Counted from the first letter of the stretch, positions 1 through 7,985 are shown. The stretch is DNA of 64,000 nt from Chryseobacterium culicis (GCF_002979755.1 NZ_PCPP01000006.1:50958-114957); one strand, 5' to 3'. Notes: generated by a model from the letters alone, not told the origin. Numbers and translations: made by a program.

Positions 1-313
1 TAGTGCCGTCAATGGTCAATTTTTACTTCGTAAAGTCAATAGTGAATCGGTATACTTATAAAAATTCACAAGCGAAGCGAATTGACTATTCACCATTCAC
101 CATTAGTGACGTCAATGGTCAATTTTTACTTCGTAAAGTCAATGATAAATCGCTATACTCATAAAAATTCACAAGCGAAGCGAATTGACTATTCACCATT
201 CACCATTAGTGCCGTCAATGGTCAATTTTTACTTCGTAAAGTCAATAGTGAATCGGTATACTTATAAAAATTCACAAGCGAAGCGGATTGACTATTGACT
301 ATTCACCATTCAC
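1..313. repeat. Three tandem copies of a 103-bp intergenic repeat
   Basis: Copies begin at 1, 104 and 207 and differ by a few bases. Each holds an inner hairpin TTTAC-TTC-GTAAA (22-34 in copy 1) and the segments ATTGACTATTCACC and GTCAATGGTCAAT, which form an imperfect inverted repeat across copy junctions. Related single copies with other hairpin sequences occur at 39409-39660, 45155-45270 and 60857-61028. The array may continue to the left of the window. No coding content is supported: the short reading frame across it is just the repeat. Confidence 0.9.
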
Positions 314-415
314 TCTCGATCTTCAACTTTAACCCCATAACCTTAAATCAAAAACTATAATTTAAATAATACTTCCCTATAATTTATATTATTTTTATTA
401 TACAAACATCCGTTC

Positions 416-423
416 TAACTTTG
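416..423 (+). promoter_or_regulatory. Predicted -7 box of mdaB operon (TAACTTTG)
   Basis: Matches the Bacteroidota -7 consensus TAnnTTTG and lies 30 nt before the mdaB start. No clear TTG -33 box was seen at the expected distance. Confidence 0.5.
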
Positions 424-453
424 CAGAGTAAAATTTAAACAATCATAAAAAAA

Positions 454-1071
454 ATGAAAAAAGTACTAATCATCAACGGAGGACAGAATTTCGGACATTC
501 CGGAGGAAAATATAATCAGACTATTACAGAAAATACATTAGCAGTTCTTAAAGAATTGGGTAACGTAGAAGTAAAGATCACCAATGTAAGCGAAAATTAT
601 GATAAAAATGAAGAAGTAGAAAAGTTTGTGTGGGCAGATTACATCATTTACCATACTCCTATCTGGTGGTTTCAGCTTCCCAACGGATTGAAAAAATACA
701 TTGACGAAGTTTTCACTGCAGGTCATGCAAAAGGAATTTATATGAGTGACGGAAGAAATGCTGAAAATCCGGAGATCAATTACGGTACAGGAGGAATGCT
801 TGGTGGCAGAAAGTATATGCTGACTACAAGCTGGAATGCTCCTGCAACAGCCTTTACGCTTCCCGGAGAATTTTTCAGTGAAAAAAGTGTAGATGAAGGT
901 CCTTTATTTGGTTTCCATAGAATGAATGCTTTTGTATCTTTAGAAAAAATGGAAAGTTTCCACTTCCATGATGTAGAGAAAAATGCCAATGTAGAGCGTG
1001 ATATGAAACGCTACAGAGACCATGTGAAAACTGTTTTTGAAAAAGAATTAAAACCAGAATTAGTATCATGA
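454..1071 (+). CDS. mdaB: NAD(P)H:quinone oxidoreductase, MdaB family
   Basis: Flavodoxin-fold flavoprotein expected to reduce quinones by two electrons in the cytoplasm, protecting against redox cycling. The 205-residue length and the collinear motifs match E. coli MdaB: IINGGQNFGHSGGKYN at the N-terminus (FMN phosphate loop), WADYIIYHTPIWWFQLP, KKYIDEVF, then YGTGG and TTSWNAP in the second half. It heads a tightly packed run: the SDR gene start overlaps its stop by 4 nt (ATGA), then a YgiN-like monooxygenase and a DJ-1 protein follow with 2-nt gaps. In E. coli mdaB and ygiN are also neighbours and are thought to form a quinone redox cycle, so the context supports the call. Confidence 0.9.
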   Translation: MKKVLIINGGQNFGHSGGKYNQTITENTLAVLKELGNVEVKITNVSENYDKNEEVEKFVWADYIIYHTPIWWFQLPNGLKKYIDEVFTAGHAKGIYMSDGRNAENPEINYGTGGMLGGRKYMLTTSWNAPATAFTLPGEFFSEKSVDEGPLFGFHRMNAFVSLEKMESFHFHDVEKNANVERDMKRYRDHVKTVFEKELKPELVS

Positions 1072-1952
1072 AAAAAGTACTGATCACAGGAATTACCGGC
1101 TATATTGGCGGAACTATCGCAAAGAAACTGCTGGACAAAAATTATGAGGTAACAGGGCTGGTACGTAATGAAGCGCATGTACAGGAACTGAAATCGTTAG
1201 GAATCAAGGCTATTGTGGGAGATATTCATAATGAAGACCTTATAAAAACGGCTGTTGCTGATGTTGATGCGGTCATCCATAATGCCGATTCCGCAGATGA
1301 TGCCTATGCTGCAGACAATTTGATCAAGGCACTGGAAGGAAGTCATAAAACTTTTATATTCACTTCAGGTTCAGCTATTTTCGGAGGTAAAGAAAATGGT
1401 AAAAGAAGTAATTTCGTTTATACGGAAGACTTTCCATTAACTCCGAGGTTGGAAATGGCCTCAAGAGTACTGATCAACAATTATGTACTGCAATCTGTAC
1501 AAAAAGATATAAGAAGCATCGTTATTGTTCCTACAATGGTTTATGGTAAAGGCTTAGGCATTAAAAAAGACAGTATTCAGATCCCGGCTCTCGTTAATTT
1601 TTCTCAGGAAAAAGGACATGGAGTTTACTTTGAAGAAGGGGAAAATATCTGGTCTAATTTACATGTTGAAGATTTGGCAGATTTATATGTACTCGCATTG
1701 GAAAAAGCAAAAGGAGGTTCCATTTATTATGCTGAAAATGGTTCGTCATCCATAAAAAATATTGCTGAAAACATTAGTAAAAAATACAATCTTAAACCTG
1801 CAAAATCATTAAGCATACAGGATGCTGTTAATAAATTCGGTCCTGCAGGAGGTTATTTCGGCTTTGCATCTAACAGTATATGCAGCGCAGACAAAGCCAG
1901 AACAGAACTGGATTGGAACCCTATCTATAACTCAATTGAAAATTTTATTTAA
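1068..1952 (+). CDS. NAD-dependent epimerase/dehydratase (atypical extended SDR)
   Basis: Rossmann-fold protein of 294 residues. The N-terminal dinucleotide motif TGITGYIGG (residues 7-15) is intact and the core strands (VDAVIHNA, FIFTSGSAIFG, IVIVPTMVYGKG) follow the extended-SDR order. The canonical catalytic Tyr-x3-Lys is not visible where expected: the segment after the TSGS strand reads ASRVLINNYVLQ. It may therefore be an atypical SDR acting as a reductase or a redox sensor rather than an epimerase. Its start overlaps the mdaB stop, so translation is probably coupled, which places it in the quinone stress operon. The substrate is not predictable. Confidence 0.8.
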   Translation: MKKVLITGITGYIGGTIAKKLLDKNYEVTGLVRNEAHVQELKSLGIKAIVGDIHNEDLIKTAVADVDAVIHNADSADDAYAADNLIKALEGSHKTFIFTSGSAIFGGKENGKRSNFVYTEDFPLTPRLEMASRVLINNYVLQSVQKDIRSIVIVPTMVYGKGLGIKKDSIQIPALVNFSQEKGHGVYFEEGENIWSNLHVEDLADLYVLALEKAKGGSIYYAENGSSSIKNIAENISKKYNLKPAKSLSIQDAVNKFGPAGGYFGFASNSICSADKARTELDWNPIYNSIENFI

Positions 1953-1954
1953 TT

Positions 1955-2242
1955 ATGAAAATTCATCTTACCGCAATTATAAAAGCCAAAGAAGAACATC
2001 AGACAGAAGTATTGGAAGTTCTTCAGAACATGGTAAAAGAAACAAGAAAAGAAGAAGCTTGTGAACTTTACAGCTTACATCAGGGAATTGAAGACAAAAA
2101 TGAATTTGTTTTCTATGAAATCTGGAAAAATGAAGAAGGACTGGCTCAGCATAATCAGCAGCCCTACATCCAGGCTTTCGGAGCTTTGGTAGACGAAAAA
2201 CTTCAGGAGAAACCACAGATTTATCTTACAAATAGTATTTAA
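1955..2242 (+). CDS. Putative quinol monooxygenase (ABM domain, YgiN-like)
   Basis: A 95-residue single-domain protein of the antibiotic biosynthesis monooxygenase fold: a ferredoxin-like dimer that oxidises quinols without a cofactor in characterised members. Motifs seen are the first strand IHLTAIIKAK, the central CELYSLHQ segment, and FVFYEIWKNEEGLAQHNQQPYIQAF, which is typical of the family. It sits 2 nt after the SDR and 2 nt before the DJ-1 gene, and shares the operon with mdaB as in E. coli (mdaB-ygiN). The quinol substrate is inferred from that pairing. Confidence 0.85.
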   Translation: MKIHLTAIIKAKEEHQTEVLEVLQNMVKETRKEEACELYSLHQGIEDKNEFVFYEIWKNEEGLAQHNQQPYIQAFGALVDEKLQEKPQIYLTNSI

Positions 2243-2244
2243 CC

Positions 2245-3000
2245 ATGAAAAAATTAGCGTTGTTAGTACTGGCAATCTTTAGCATAGGATTCGTTCAGGC
2301 CCAAACCAAAAAATCAAAAAATATGAAAAAGAAAATTTTATTTGTCGTAACCAGCCACGATAAAAAAGGAAGTACCGGTGAAGATACAGGATATTATCTG
2401 GGGGAAGTTTCTCATCCATGGGAAGTTCTCCACAAAGCAGGATATGAAATTGATTTTGTAAGTCCAAAAGGAGGAACTCCTCCGGTAGACGGATTTGATT
2501 TGAAAGATCCTGTAAACAAGGAGTTCTGGGAAAACAAAGAATACAAAAACAAGATTGATCATTCTATGACTCCATCTCAGGTGAATCCAAAAGACTATTC
2601 AACGGTATTTTATGCAGGAGGACACGGAGCGATGTGGGATTTTGCAGACAATAAGGAACTGGCAGATATCGCTTCAAAAATTTATGAAAACGGAGGTATT
2701 GTAGCAGGGGTATGTCATGGTCCTGCAGGGCTTGTGAATATCAAACTGAATAACGGGAAATATCTTGTGGACGGAAAGAAAATCAATGCATTCACCAATG
2801 AAGAAGAATCTGAAGTAAAATTAACCAACGTTGTTCCTTTCTTACTGGAAGATAAACTGAAAGAAAGAGGAGCAAAATTTGAAAAATCAGGACTTTGGCA
2901 GAATCATGTAGTGGCAGATCAAAGAGTTATTACAGGACAGAATCCACAATCTGCAAAGAGCGTTGGAGAAGCTATCTTAAAAGAATTACATAACAAATAA
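2245..3000 (+). CDS. Secreted DJ-1/PfpI family protein (type 1 glutamine amidotransferase-like, Hsp31-like)
   Basis: The 251-residue protein has a signal peptide (KLALLVLAIFSIGFVQAQ, cleavage near residue 20) and then a full DJ-1/PfpI domain. The nucleophile elbow GVCHGPAG places Cys157 and His158. The YAGGHGAMWDF motif and the E-rich segment GEDTGYYLGEVSHP resemble the Hsp31/large DJ-1 branch (glyoxalase III or deglycase-like chaperones). An internal ATG at residue 27 (MKKKILFVV) could start a cytosolic form, but the signal peptide is convincing. It is last in the mdaB operon, which fits detoxification of reactive carbonyls. The enzymatic activity is not determined here. Confidence 0.85.
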   Translation: MKKLALLVLAIFSIGFVQAQTKKSKNMKKKILFVVTSHDKKGSTGEDTGYYLGEVSHPWEVLHKAGYEIDFVSPKGGTPPVDGFDLKDPVNKEFWENKEYKNKIDHSMTPSQVNPKDYSTVFYAGGHGAMWDFADNKELADIASKIYENGGIVAGVCHGPAGLVNIKLNNGKYLVDGKKINAFTNEEESEVKLTNVVPFLLEDKLKERGAKFEKSGLWQNHVVADQRVITGQNPQSAKSVGEAILKELHNK

Positions 3001-3004
3001 TTTT

Positions 3005-3184
3005 ACCACAAAAGTCGCAAAAGTTTTTTAACACTTAAGTAAATAAAGCTATCATACTGACTGTTATAAGAACACTTAAGTTTTTGAAAATCTACGATTT
3101 TCGCGAATACTATAATTGAAACGGCGAGAATTCCCCTTCTCTGGAGGGGTGGCGAAAATTCAAAGAATTTTTGACGGGGTGGTT
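3005..3184. repeat. Intergenic element E1 (ACCACAAAAG-type end), right end replaced by a second repeat
   Basis: Left end ACCACAAAAGTCGCAAAAG (3005-3023) starts 4 nt after the preceding stop codon. Inner hairpin GAAAATC-TAC-GATTTTC lies at 3086-3102. The matching right end is missing. Instead, 3131-3184 carries another repeat type with CCCCTTCTCTGGAGGGG and its own hairpin AAAATTC-AAA-GAATTTT (3155-3171). It looks like one element broken or joined with another. Confidence 0.75.
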
Positions 3185-3214
3185 TAATACAACAACAATT
3201 TTAAAACAAACAAA

Positions 3215-4198
3215 ATGGAATATAGAAAATTAGGAAATACCGATTTAGAATTATCAACCATCACACACGGTGCTTTTGCTATTGGCGGAAACATGTGGGG
3301 CGGTAATGAAAAGCAGGATTCTATCAATTCTATTCACGCATCATTGGATCATGGCGTAACTTCTATTGACACGGCACCTTTCTATGGTTTCGGGTTAAGC
3401 GAGGAAATGATTGGTGAAGCGATCAAAGGAAAAGACCGTTCAAAAATCCAGCTTTTAACAAAATTCGGATTGGTATGGGACGGAAGTAACAATGGAAAAG
3501 GAGAATTTTTCTTCGACGCGCAAGACGAAGGAAAAACAATTCCCGTTTATAAATTAGCTTCTAAAGAAAATATCATCAAAGAAGTTGAAGAGAGCTTACA
3601 AAGATTGGGAACAGATTATATTGATCTTTTGCAGCTTCACTGGCCGGATAGTACAACTCCTATCTCCGAAACCATGGAAGCCATGGAGCTTTTAATCCAG
3701 CAGGGAAAAATCCGTACTGCAGGAGTAAGCAACTATAGTGTGGCTCAAATGGAAGAAGCTAACAGAACTTTACAGCTTGCCAGCAACCAGGTTTCTTACA
3801 GCATGCTGAACCGTGCTATTGAAAACGATCTTGTTCCTTATTCTTTAGAAAACAATACAGGAATTATCGTGTACAGCCCAATGGAAAGAGGTCTTTTGAC
3901 CGGTAAATATTTCAAAGAAACTCAATTAAAGGATAACGACCATAGAAACGGATATTTCTCTCAGTTTGATTTGAGTAAAGTGAAAGCTTTCTTAGAAAAA
4001 ATTGAACCTATCGCTCAGGAAAAAGGAGCCAGCCTTTCTCAATTGGTATTAAGATGGACTACTCTGCAACCCGCTATTACAGTGGTACTGGCAGGCGCAA
4101 GAAATGCACAGCAAGCTATTGAGAATGCAAAAGCAATGTCGATTGACCTTTCACAGGAAGAATTGAATTTCATCAATTCAGCGTTGAGCGAAATTTAA
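3215..4198 (+). CDS. Aldo/keto reductase
   Basis: NADPH-dependent carbonyl reductase of the AKR superfamily (TIM barrel, cytoplasmic), 327 residues, the usual length. Visible catalytic parts are Asp52 in SIDTAPFYG, Tyr57, Lys83 in LLTKFGL and the histidine in LLQLHWPD. The cofactor region near the C-terminus contains VVLAGARNAQQAIENAKA. The N-terminus EYRKLGNTDLELSTITHGAFAIGG is like general-stress AKRs (YajO/Gsp69 type). It stands alone after element E1 and upstream of another repeat. Position beside the mdaB operon suggests a role in carbonyl stress, which is inference. Confidence 0.88.
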   Translation: MEYRKLGNTDLELSTITHGAFAIGGNMWGGNEKQDSINSIHASLDHGVTSIDTAPFYGFGLSEEMIGEAIKGKDRSKIQLLTKFGLVWDGSNNGKGEFFFDAQDEGKTIPVYKLASKENIIKEVEESLQRLGTDYIDLLQLHWPDSTTPISETMEAMELLIQQGKIRTAGVSNYSVAQMEEANRTLQLASNQVSYSMLNRAIENDLVPYSLENNTGIIVYSPMERGLLTGKYFKETQLKDNDHRNGYFSQFDLSKVKAFLEKIEPIAQEKGASLSQLVLRWTTLQPAITVVLAGARNAQQAIENAKAMSIDLSQEELNFINSALSEI

Positions 4199-4199
4199 T

Positions 4200-4410
4200 A
4201 GGGCTGGAAGCTGGAAGAAGGAGGCTGGAAGTTATTGATGTCGGATAATAAATAGATTGGTTTACAATTAACTTCAATTGTCATTCCGACGAAGGAGGAA
4301 TCTCTTTGTTATCTACAGAATAGTGCAATAGAAATCTACTTTTTATCAATATACTAATATAACTTCCCTCCCCCAGCTTCCCACTTCACTTCCCCAACCC
4401 CAAACCTTAC
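4200..4410. repeat. Intergenic element with GGAAG-rich inverted ends, containing a nested repeat fragment
   Basis: Left arm GGGCTGGAAGCTGGAAG and a following GGCTGGAAGTTAT (4200-4235) are complementary to a right arm at about 4369-4400 (AACTTCC, CCAGCTTCCC, CACTTCACTTCCC). Between them, GTCATTCCGACGAAGGAGG (from about 4280) is a known-looking Bacteroidota intergenic repeat. A second member of the GGAAG family is at 26657-26800. Confidence 0.65.
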
Positions 4411-4415
4411 AAAAA

Positions 4416-5384
4416 ATGAAAAATAATCTGATCAAAGTATTCGGGTTAGCAACTCTGTTGACTATTAGCAGCGTTACTTTAAAAGCTCAGACTCTTGTAA
4501 ACCCGGAAGACCAATCATGGTATCCGTCTGCTTATGGAGCAAAAGACGAAATCGGAGCCGCCAATCTACTGACTCCTGAAGTGGTAAAACAAGCCCTTGG
4601 TTTAGTAAAACAAGGTAAAACATTAGCCCTTGCCGTTCCTATTGATAAAAACCTTCCCGCTTTTAGACACAGAAGCTTTAATTTATACAATATTCAGCCC
4701 GGAGAACAGGCCGGAAAAAGCATAGGTCCCAATAAATTCACCTTCAATGACGAATTGGTCAACGGATGGACCGGAGTAGGAACACAACTAAACGGTATCG
4801 GACACATCGGGATTGATAACATGTACTACAATGGAAATAAAGCCACAGACTTTGTAACCGTAGAAGGAGTAAAAAAACTGGGTGTTGAAAAAGTACCTCC
4901 ATTCGTTACCCGCGGTGTAGTTCTTGACATGACCGCTCATTATGGAAAATCTATTGTGCCGGGAGGAACAGAATTTACCGTAGAAGATATCCAATCCGTT
5001 TTAAAGAAACAGAAACTTACCCTACGAAAAGGTGATATTGTCCTTTTCAATACAGGATGGCTTGAATTGATTGGTAAAAATAACCAGCAATTTCTTGAAA
5101 CAGAACCGGGAATCGGAATGGATGCCGCAAAATGGCTTGCCGACCAGGGAATTGTTGCTTTTGGCGGTGATACCTGGGCTTCCGAAGTATATCCCAACCC
5201 GAAAAGTAAAGAAGAATTCCCTATCAACCAGTTTATGCTGGCTAAAAAAGGAATCTATAACCTGGAACTGATTGACAGCCGTCCATTAGTTAAACAAAAA
5301 ATCTGGGAATTTTTATTCGTACTGGGACAGCCTTTATATGTAGGTTCTACTCAGGTGAATGTAAATCCTGTAGCGATTTATTAA
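4416..5384 (+). CDS. Secreted cyclase-family protein (kynurenine formamidase-like fold)
   Basis: 322 residues with a signal peptide (LIKVFGLATLLTISSVTLKAQ, cleavage near residue 25), so periplasmic or secreted. The rest fits the putative cyclase family (PF04199) of metal-dependent amide/lactone hydrolases. The segment GTQLNGIGHIGIDNMYY corresponds to the HxGTHxD-like metal region, though it is a degenerate form. The later VTRGVVLDMTAHYGK, KGDIVLFNTGW and GIVAFGGDTWASEV blocks follow the family order. The substrate is unknown: a formamidase on kynurenine is not implied, because no tryptophan catabolism genes are adjacent. Its probable terminator lies at 5769-5800, beyond element E2. Confidence 0.75.
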   Translation: MKNNLIKVFGLATLLTISSVTLKAQTLVNPEDQSWYPSAYGAKDEIGAANLLTPEVVKQALGLVKQGKTLALAVPIDKNLPAFRHRSFNLYNIQPGEQAGKSIGPNKFTFNDELVNGWTGVGTQLNGIGHIGIDNMYYNGNKATDFVTVEGVKKLGVEKVPPFVTRGVVLDMTAHYGKSIVPGGTEFTVEDIQSVLKKQKLTLRKGDIVLFNTGWLELIGKNNQQFLETEPGIGMDAAKWLADQGIVAFGGDTWASEVYPNPKSKEEFPINQFMLAKKGIYNLELIDSRPLVKQKIWEFLFVLGQPLYVGSTQVNVNPVAIY

Positions 5385-5435
5385 ATTAAATACTTACAGT
5401 ATGAGGTTGTTTAAACTTTTATATTCATTATTTTA

Positions 5436-5625
5436 ACCACAAAAGGCACAAAAGTTTTAAACACTTAAGTTTTTTCAGAACCAGGCCTTATGCGTAATAA
5501 GTACACCTAAGTTTTGTGAAAATCTTTAATTTTCATCTTGTGTGAACTTTTCTGCGGTATCATTTTAAACTTACTTAAGTGAACTCAAGTGTTTTAAAAT
5601 GAAACCTTTTGTGACTTTTGTGGTT
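5436..5625. repeat. Intergenic element E2 (ACCACAAAAG-type ends)
   Basis: Inverted ends ACCACAAAAGGCACAAAAG (5436-5454) and CTTTTGTGACTTTTGTGGT (5606-5624). Inside are the CACTTAAG motif and a GAAAATC-like hairpin near 5518-5535 (GAAAATCTTTAATTTTC). It sits between the stop of the cyclase gene and that gene's terminator. Confidence 0.85.
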
Positions 5626-5768
5626 GGGTAAAATTCAAACAACTTTTATATCCGAGAAGCGGAGAGACAATGTAATTCCGGTTTAAAAAATAAAATGAAT
5701 CAAAGAATTTATTTTTAGAATTAATACCTAAACTGTGTTACACTGCCACTTTGTATTTTGCATCAAAA

Positions 5769-5800
5769 CGGCCTTTCAAAATTTGAAAGGCCGTTTTTTT
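5769..5800 (+). terminator. Intrinsic terminator of the cyclase-family gene
   Basis: Perfect inverted repeat with arms CGGCCTTTCAAA (5769-5780) and TTTGAAAGGCCG (5782-5793), followed by seven T. It is 385 nt past the stop codon, with element E2 in between. Apart from E2 and this hairpin, the gap 5385-5877 shows nothing else. Confidence 0.8.
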
Positions 5801-5877
5801 AAATAAAGTAAACATCCGTAGATGATGCAGTCTTCATTAACATCCATCTCCCATCACCCATCTTCACTGTTTTCCAA

Positions 5878-6321
5878 TTATTTTGCAATCGGAAGATGAG
5901 TACTTACTGCAATTCTGTTCCATGCATTGATCGTTACGATAGCCATAATGATCTGAGCAATCTGATTATCATCAAAAAATGACTTTGCTTTTTGGAAAGT
6001 TTCCTCAGTAAGCCCTTGATGGCTGATTAAAGTAATTTCCTCAGTCATTGTTAAAAGTACCTGTTCTTCTTCTGTGAAAAATTCTCTGGCTTCCGTCCAT
6101 CCGTTCAGAATAAAAATTCTCTGAGGCGTTTCACCATATTTGATGGCATCCTTTGTATGCATATCAAGGCAGAAAGCACATTTATTGATCTGTGAAGCTC
6201 TGATTTTAATTAATTCCTTCTGAATATGGGTCAAAGAAGTAGTTTGTAAATATCCTTCTAATCCCATCATCGCTTTGTAAGCTGCTGAATCCACTGTTGC
6301 AATATTCAATCTTGCGCTCAT
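5878..6321 (-). CDS. Carboxymuconolactone decarboxylase family protein (AhpD-like)
   Basis: 147-residue all-helical protein. The AhpD-type redox motif is present: Cys48-x2-Cys51-x3-His55 in NKCAFCLDMHT. In characterised relatives this thiol pair reduces peroxides or peroxiredoxins, so a peroxidase-like role in the cytoplasm is more likely than a decarboxylase role. It follows the DoxX gene by 7 nt and is the last gene of a Crp/Fnr-DoxX-AhpD run on the minus strand. This arrangement is common in flavobacteria and points to a redox or thiol stress unit. Confidence 0.85.
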   Translation of the reverse strand: MSARLNIATVDSAAYKAMMGLEGYLQTTSLTHIQKELIKIRASQINKCAFCLDMHTKDAIKYGETPQRIFILNGWTEAREFFTEEEQVLLTMTEEITLISHQGLTEETFQKAKSFFDDNQIAQIIMAIVTINAWNRIAVSTHLPIAK

Positions 6322-6328
6322 AATATTA

Positions 6329-6760
6329 TTATTTTTTGGTTAATTGATCTATACTTAAAGAATAATGTTGTTGTACCGCCAGTAAAAGCGCGGCAGCACT
6401 TCCTACCCACACGGAATAGTTGAGTGGAGCTTTGGGTCCTGATGCAATGGTCATCGATATCGCAAAAATCAAGAGTAAAATACTGCTTCCGTACGCTGCT
6501 ATTTTTGTTTTAAACCCTAAAATCAGCATTAAAGGGAAAAGAATTTCTAATAACGTTGCAGCATATGCTGAGACTGTGCTCAAAGCTTCCGGAAGGAAAT
6601 AGGTTAGCTGTCTTGTATATTCTTTAAAACTCTCCATGTTTCCCCATGACGAATTTTCTTTGCTCCATAATCCGAATCGGTCTGCCACCGCAGAAAGCAT
6701 TGTAACGGCAAGAGCCAGCCTTAAAAAGAGTTGCGGAAATTGATTTTTTTTATCTGTCAT
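6329..6760 (-). CDS. DoxX family membrane protein
   Basis: Small integral membrane protein with four predicted hydrophobic helices (LFLRLALAVTMLSAVADRFG; ALSTVSAYAATLLEILFPLMLILGF; IAAYGSSILLLIFAISMTIAS; YSVWVGSAAALLLAVQQ), the DoxX layout. DoxX partners in other bacteria form membrane oxidoreductase complexes linked to thiosulfate or radical detoxification; the role here is not known. I chose the ATG at 6760 (MTDKKNQF) over the upstream ATG at 6781, which adds only seven residues (MLLKANA). The gene lies between a Crp/Fnr regulator and an AhpD-like gene. Confidence 0.8.
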   Translation of the reverse strand: MTDKKNQFPQLFLRLALAVTMLSAVADRFGLWSKENSSWGNMESFKEYTRQLTYFLPEALSTVSAYAATLLEILFPLMLILGFKTKIAAYGSSILLLIFAISMTIASGPKAPLNYSVWVGSAAALLLAVQQHYSLSIDQLTKK

Positions 6761-6823
6761 TGCATTAGCTTTTAATAACATGACAAATTTCCGACTTCTG
6801 ATTCGTAAAAAACTTAAACTGGT

Positions 6824-7396
6824 TTAAGATCGTAATTTTGCTCTGATTTCACTCAGATATTCCGGAGTAAGATTCAAAAAGGAAGCAATCAGGTATTGAG
6901 GAATTCTCTGGATAAACCACGGATATAAAGTACTGAAATGCATATAAAGTTCTTCTCTGGACATCTCATACAAATAACGGATTCTCCGTTCCGAAGCAGC
7001 ATATGCCCTTTGATAGACCATCCGGAAATACCTTTCCATCACAGGATGTTTTTTTAATAAATCTTCCTGACGCTCCAGATCAATCACCAAAATAGAAGAA
7101 TGCTCTACCGCCTGTATTGAAAAATCTGTCTGTATTTGTCTTTCGTAAGCAAATGTATCTGTAATCCACCAGTTTTCAATGGCAAATTCTGTAGTCTGCT
7201 CTACCCCTTTTTCATTGATGAAGAATTTTCTCAAACATCCTTTCAACACAAAATACATCGTTCGGCAGACCTCTCCTTCCAGCACCAGATTTTGTTTCTT
7301 TTTCACATCGAGAACCTGAAAAAAAGACATGATGGAAACAAATTCCTCATCGGTTATAGTAATAAATTTATTTAAATGCGATTTGAATGAGTCCAT
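6824..7396 (-). CDS. Crp/Fnr family transcriptional regulator
   Basis: 190 residues. The N-terminal cyclic-nucleotide-binding-like beta-roll holds the segments KKKQNLVLEGEVCRTMYFVLKGCLRKFFI and GVEQTTEFAIENWWITD. The C-terminal part (SREELYMHFSTLYPWFIQRIPQYLIASFLNLTPEYLSEIRAKL) holds a winged-helix HTH ending in a recognition helix typical of the Bacteroidota Crp/Fnr group. No Fe-S cysteine set is present, so direct oxygen sensing of the Fnr kind is unlikely. A -7 box TAAGTTTG lies at 7413-7420 on the minus strand. The gene heads the run with DoxX and AhpD, and diverges from a DUF1304 gene it may also control. Confidence 0.85.
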   Translation of the reverse strand: MDSFKSHLNKFITITDEEFVSIMSFFQVLDVKKKQNLVLEGEVCRTMYFVLKGCLRKFFINEKGVEQTTEFAIENWWITDTFAYERQIQTDFSIQAVEHSSILVIDLERQEDLLKKHPVMERYFRMVYQRAYAASERRIRYLYEMSREELYMHFSTLYPWFIQRIPQYLIASFLNLTPEYLSEIRAKLRS

Positions 7397-7459
7397 CTTA
7401 TAAATTAATACTCAAACTTAACTTTATTTTTTTAGTTTTACAATGAGAAAATATTTATT

Positions 7460-7825
7460 ATGGAAATCGTTGCTAAAATTCTGATCGCAATCGTTGCACT
7501 GGAACATATTTATATTCTTTGGATGGAAATGTTTGCCTGGGAAACCAAAGGAAAGGAAGTTTTCAAAGCAGCTTTACCTGCAGAGATGTTTAAACCTACC
7601 AAAGGATTAGCGGCCAATCAGGGACTTTACAATGGTTTTCTGGCAGCCGGACTGATCTGGTCATTTTTGATTAAAGATCCGCAATGGCAAACCAATGTTG
7701 CCCTATTCTTTTTAGGATGTGTAGCGGTAGCCGGAATCTATGGAGCCATCTCTGCAACTAAGAAGATATTTTTTGTACAGGCACTTCCAGCGATATTGGC
7801 AATAATTGCAGTTTTACTAAAATAA
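7460..7825 (+). CDS. DUF1304 membrane protein
   Basis: 121 residues with four hydrophobic segments (VAKILIAIVALEHIYILWMEMF; GLYNGFLAAGLIWSFLI; TNVALFFLGCVAVAGIYGAI; FFVQALPAILAIIAVLL). The conserved N-terminal EHIYILWMEMFAW and central AANQGLYNGFLAAGL motifs are those of DUF1304. The function of the family is unknown. It is transcribed divergently from the Crp/Fnr gene, 63 bp apart, which suggests shared control. Confidence 0.85.
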   Translation: MEIVAKILIAIVALEHIYILWMEMFAWETKGKEVFKAALPAEMFKPTKGLAANQGLYNGFLAAGLIWSFLIKDPQWQTNVALFFLGCVAVAGIYGAISATKKIFFVQALPAILAIIAVLLK

Positions 7826-7985
7826 TTTCATTCGTCATATCATAAAATTTCTGTAAACATATTTACAATTTCATTCTTCTCTTAACTTTAATGATAAGGG
7901 AAAAATTACCGTGAACTATCGCTTTTAAAATCATACTGAAAATCAACACATTACATCCTTAAAAATCCATTTAATATAAAATTCG

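Noticed and set aside
82-267. Open reading frame of 61 codons across the tandem repeats
   Set aside because: It follows the repeat period, has no ribosome site or promoter and encodes repeat-derived sequence.
1-313. CRISPR array
   Set aside because: The units are 103 bp and directly joined with no unique spacers, and no cas genes are present.
4416-5384. Naming this gene kynurenine formamidase
   Set aside because: The metal motif is degenerate, the protein is exported and no tryptophan pathway genes are nearby.
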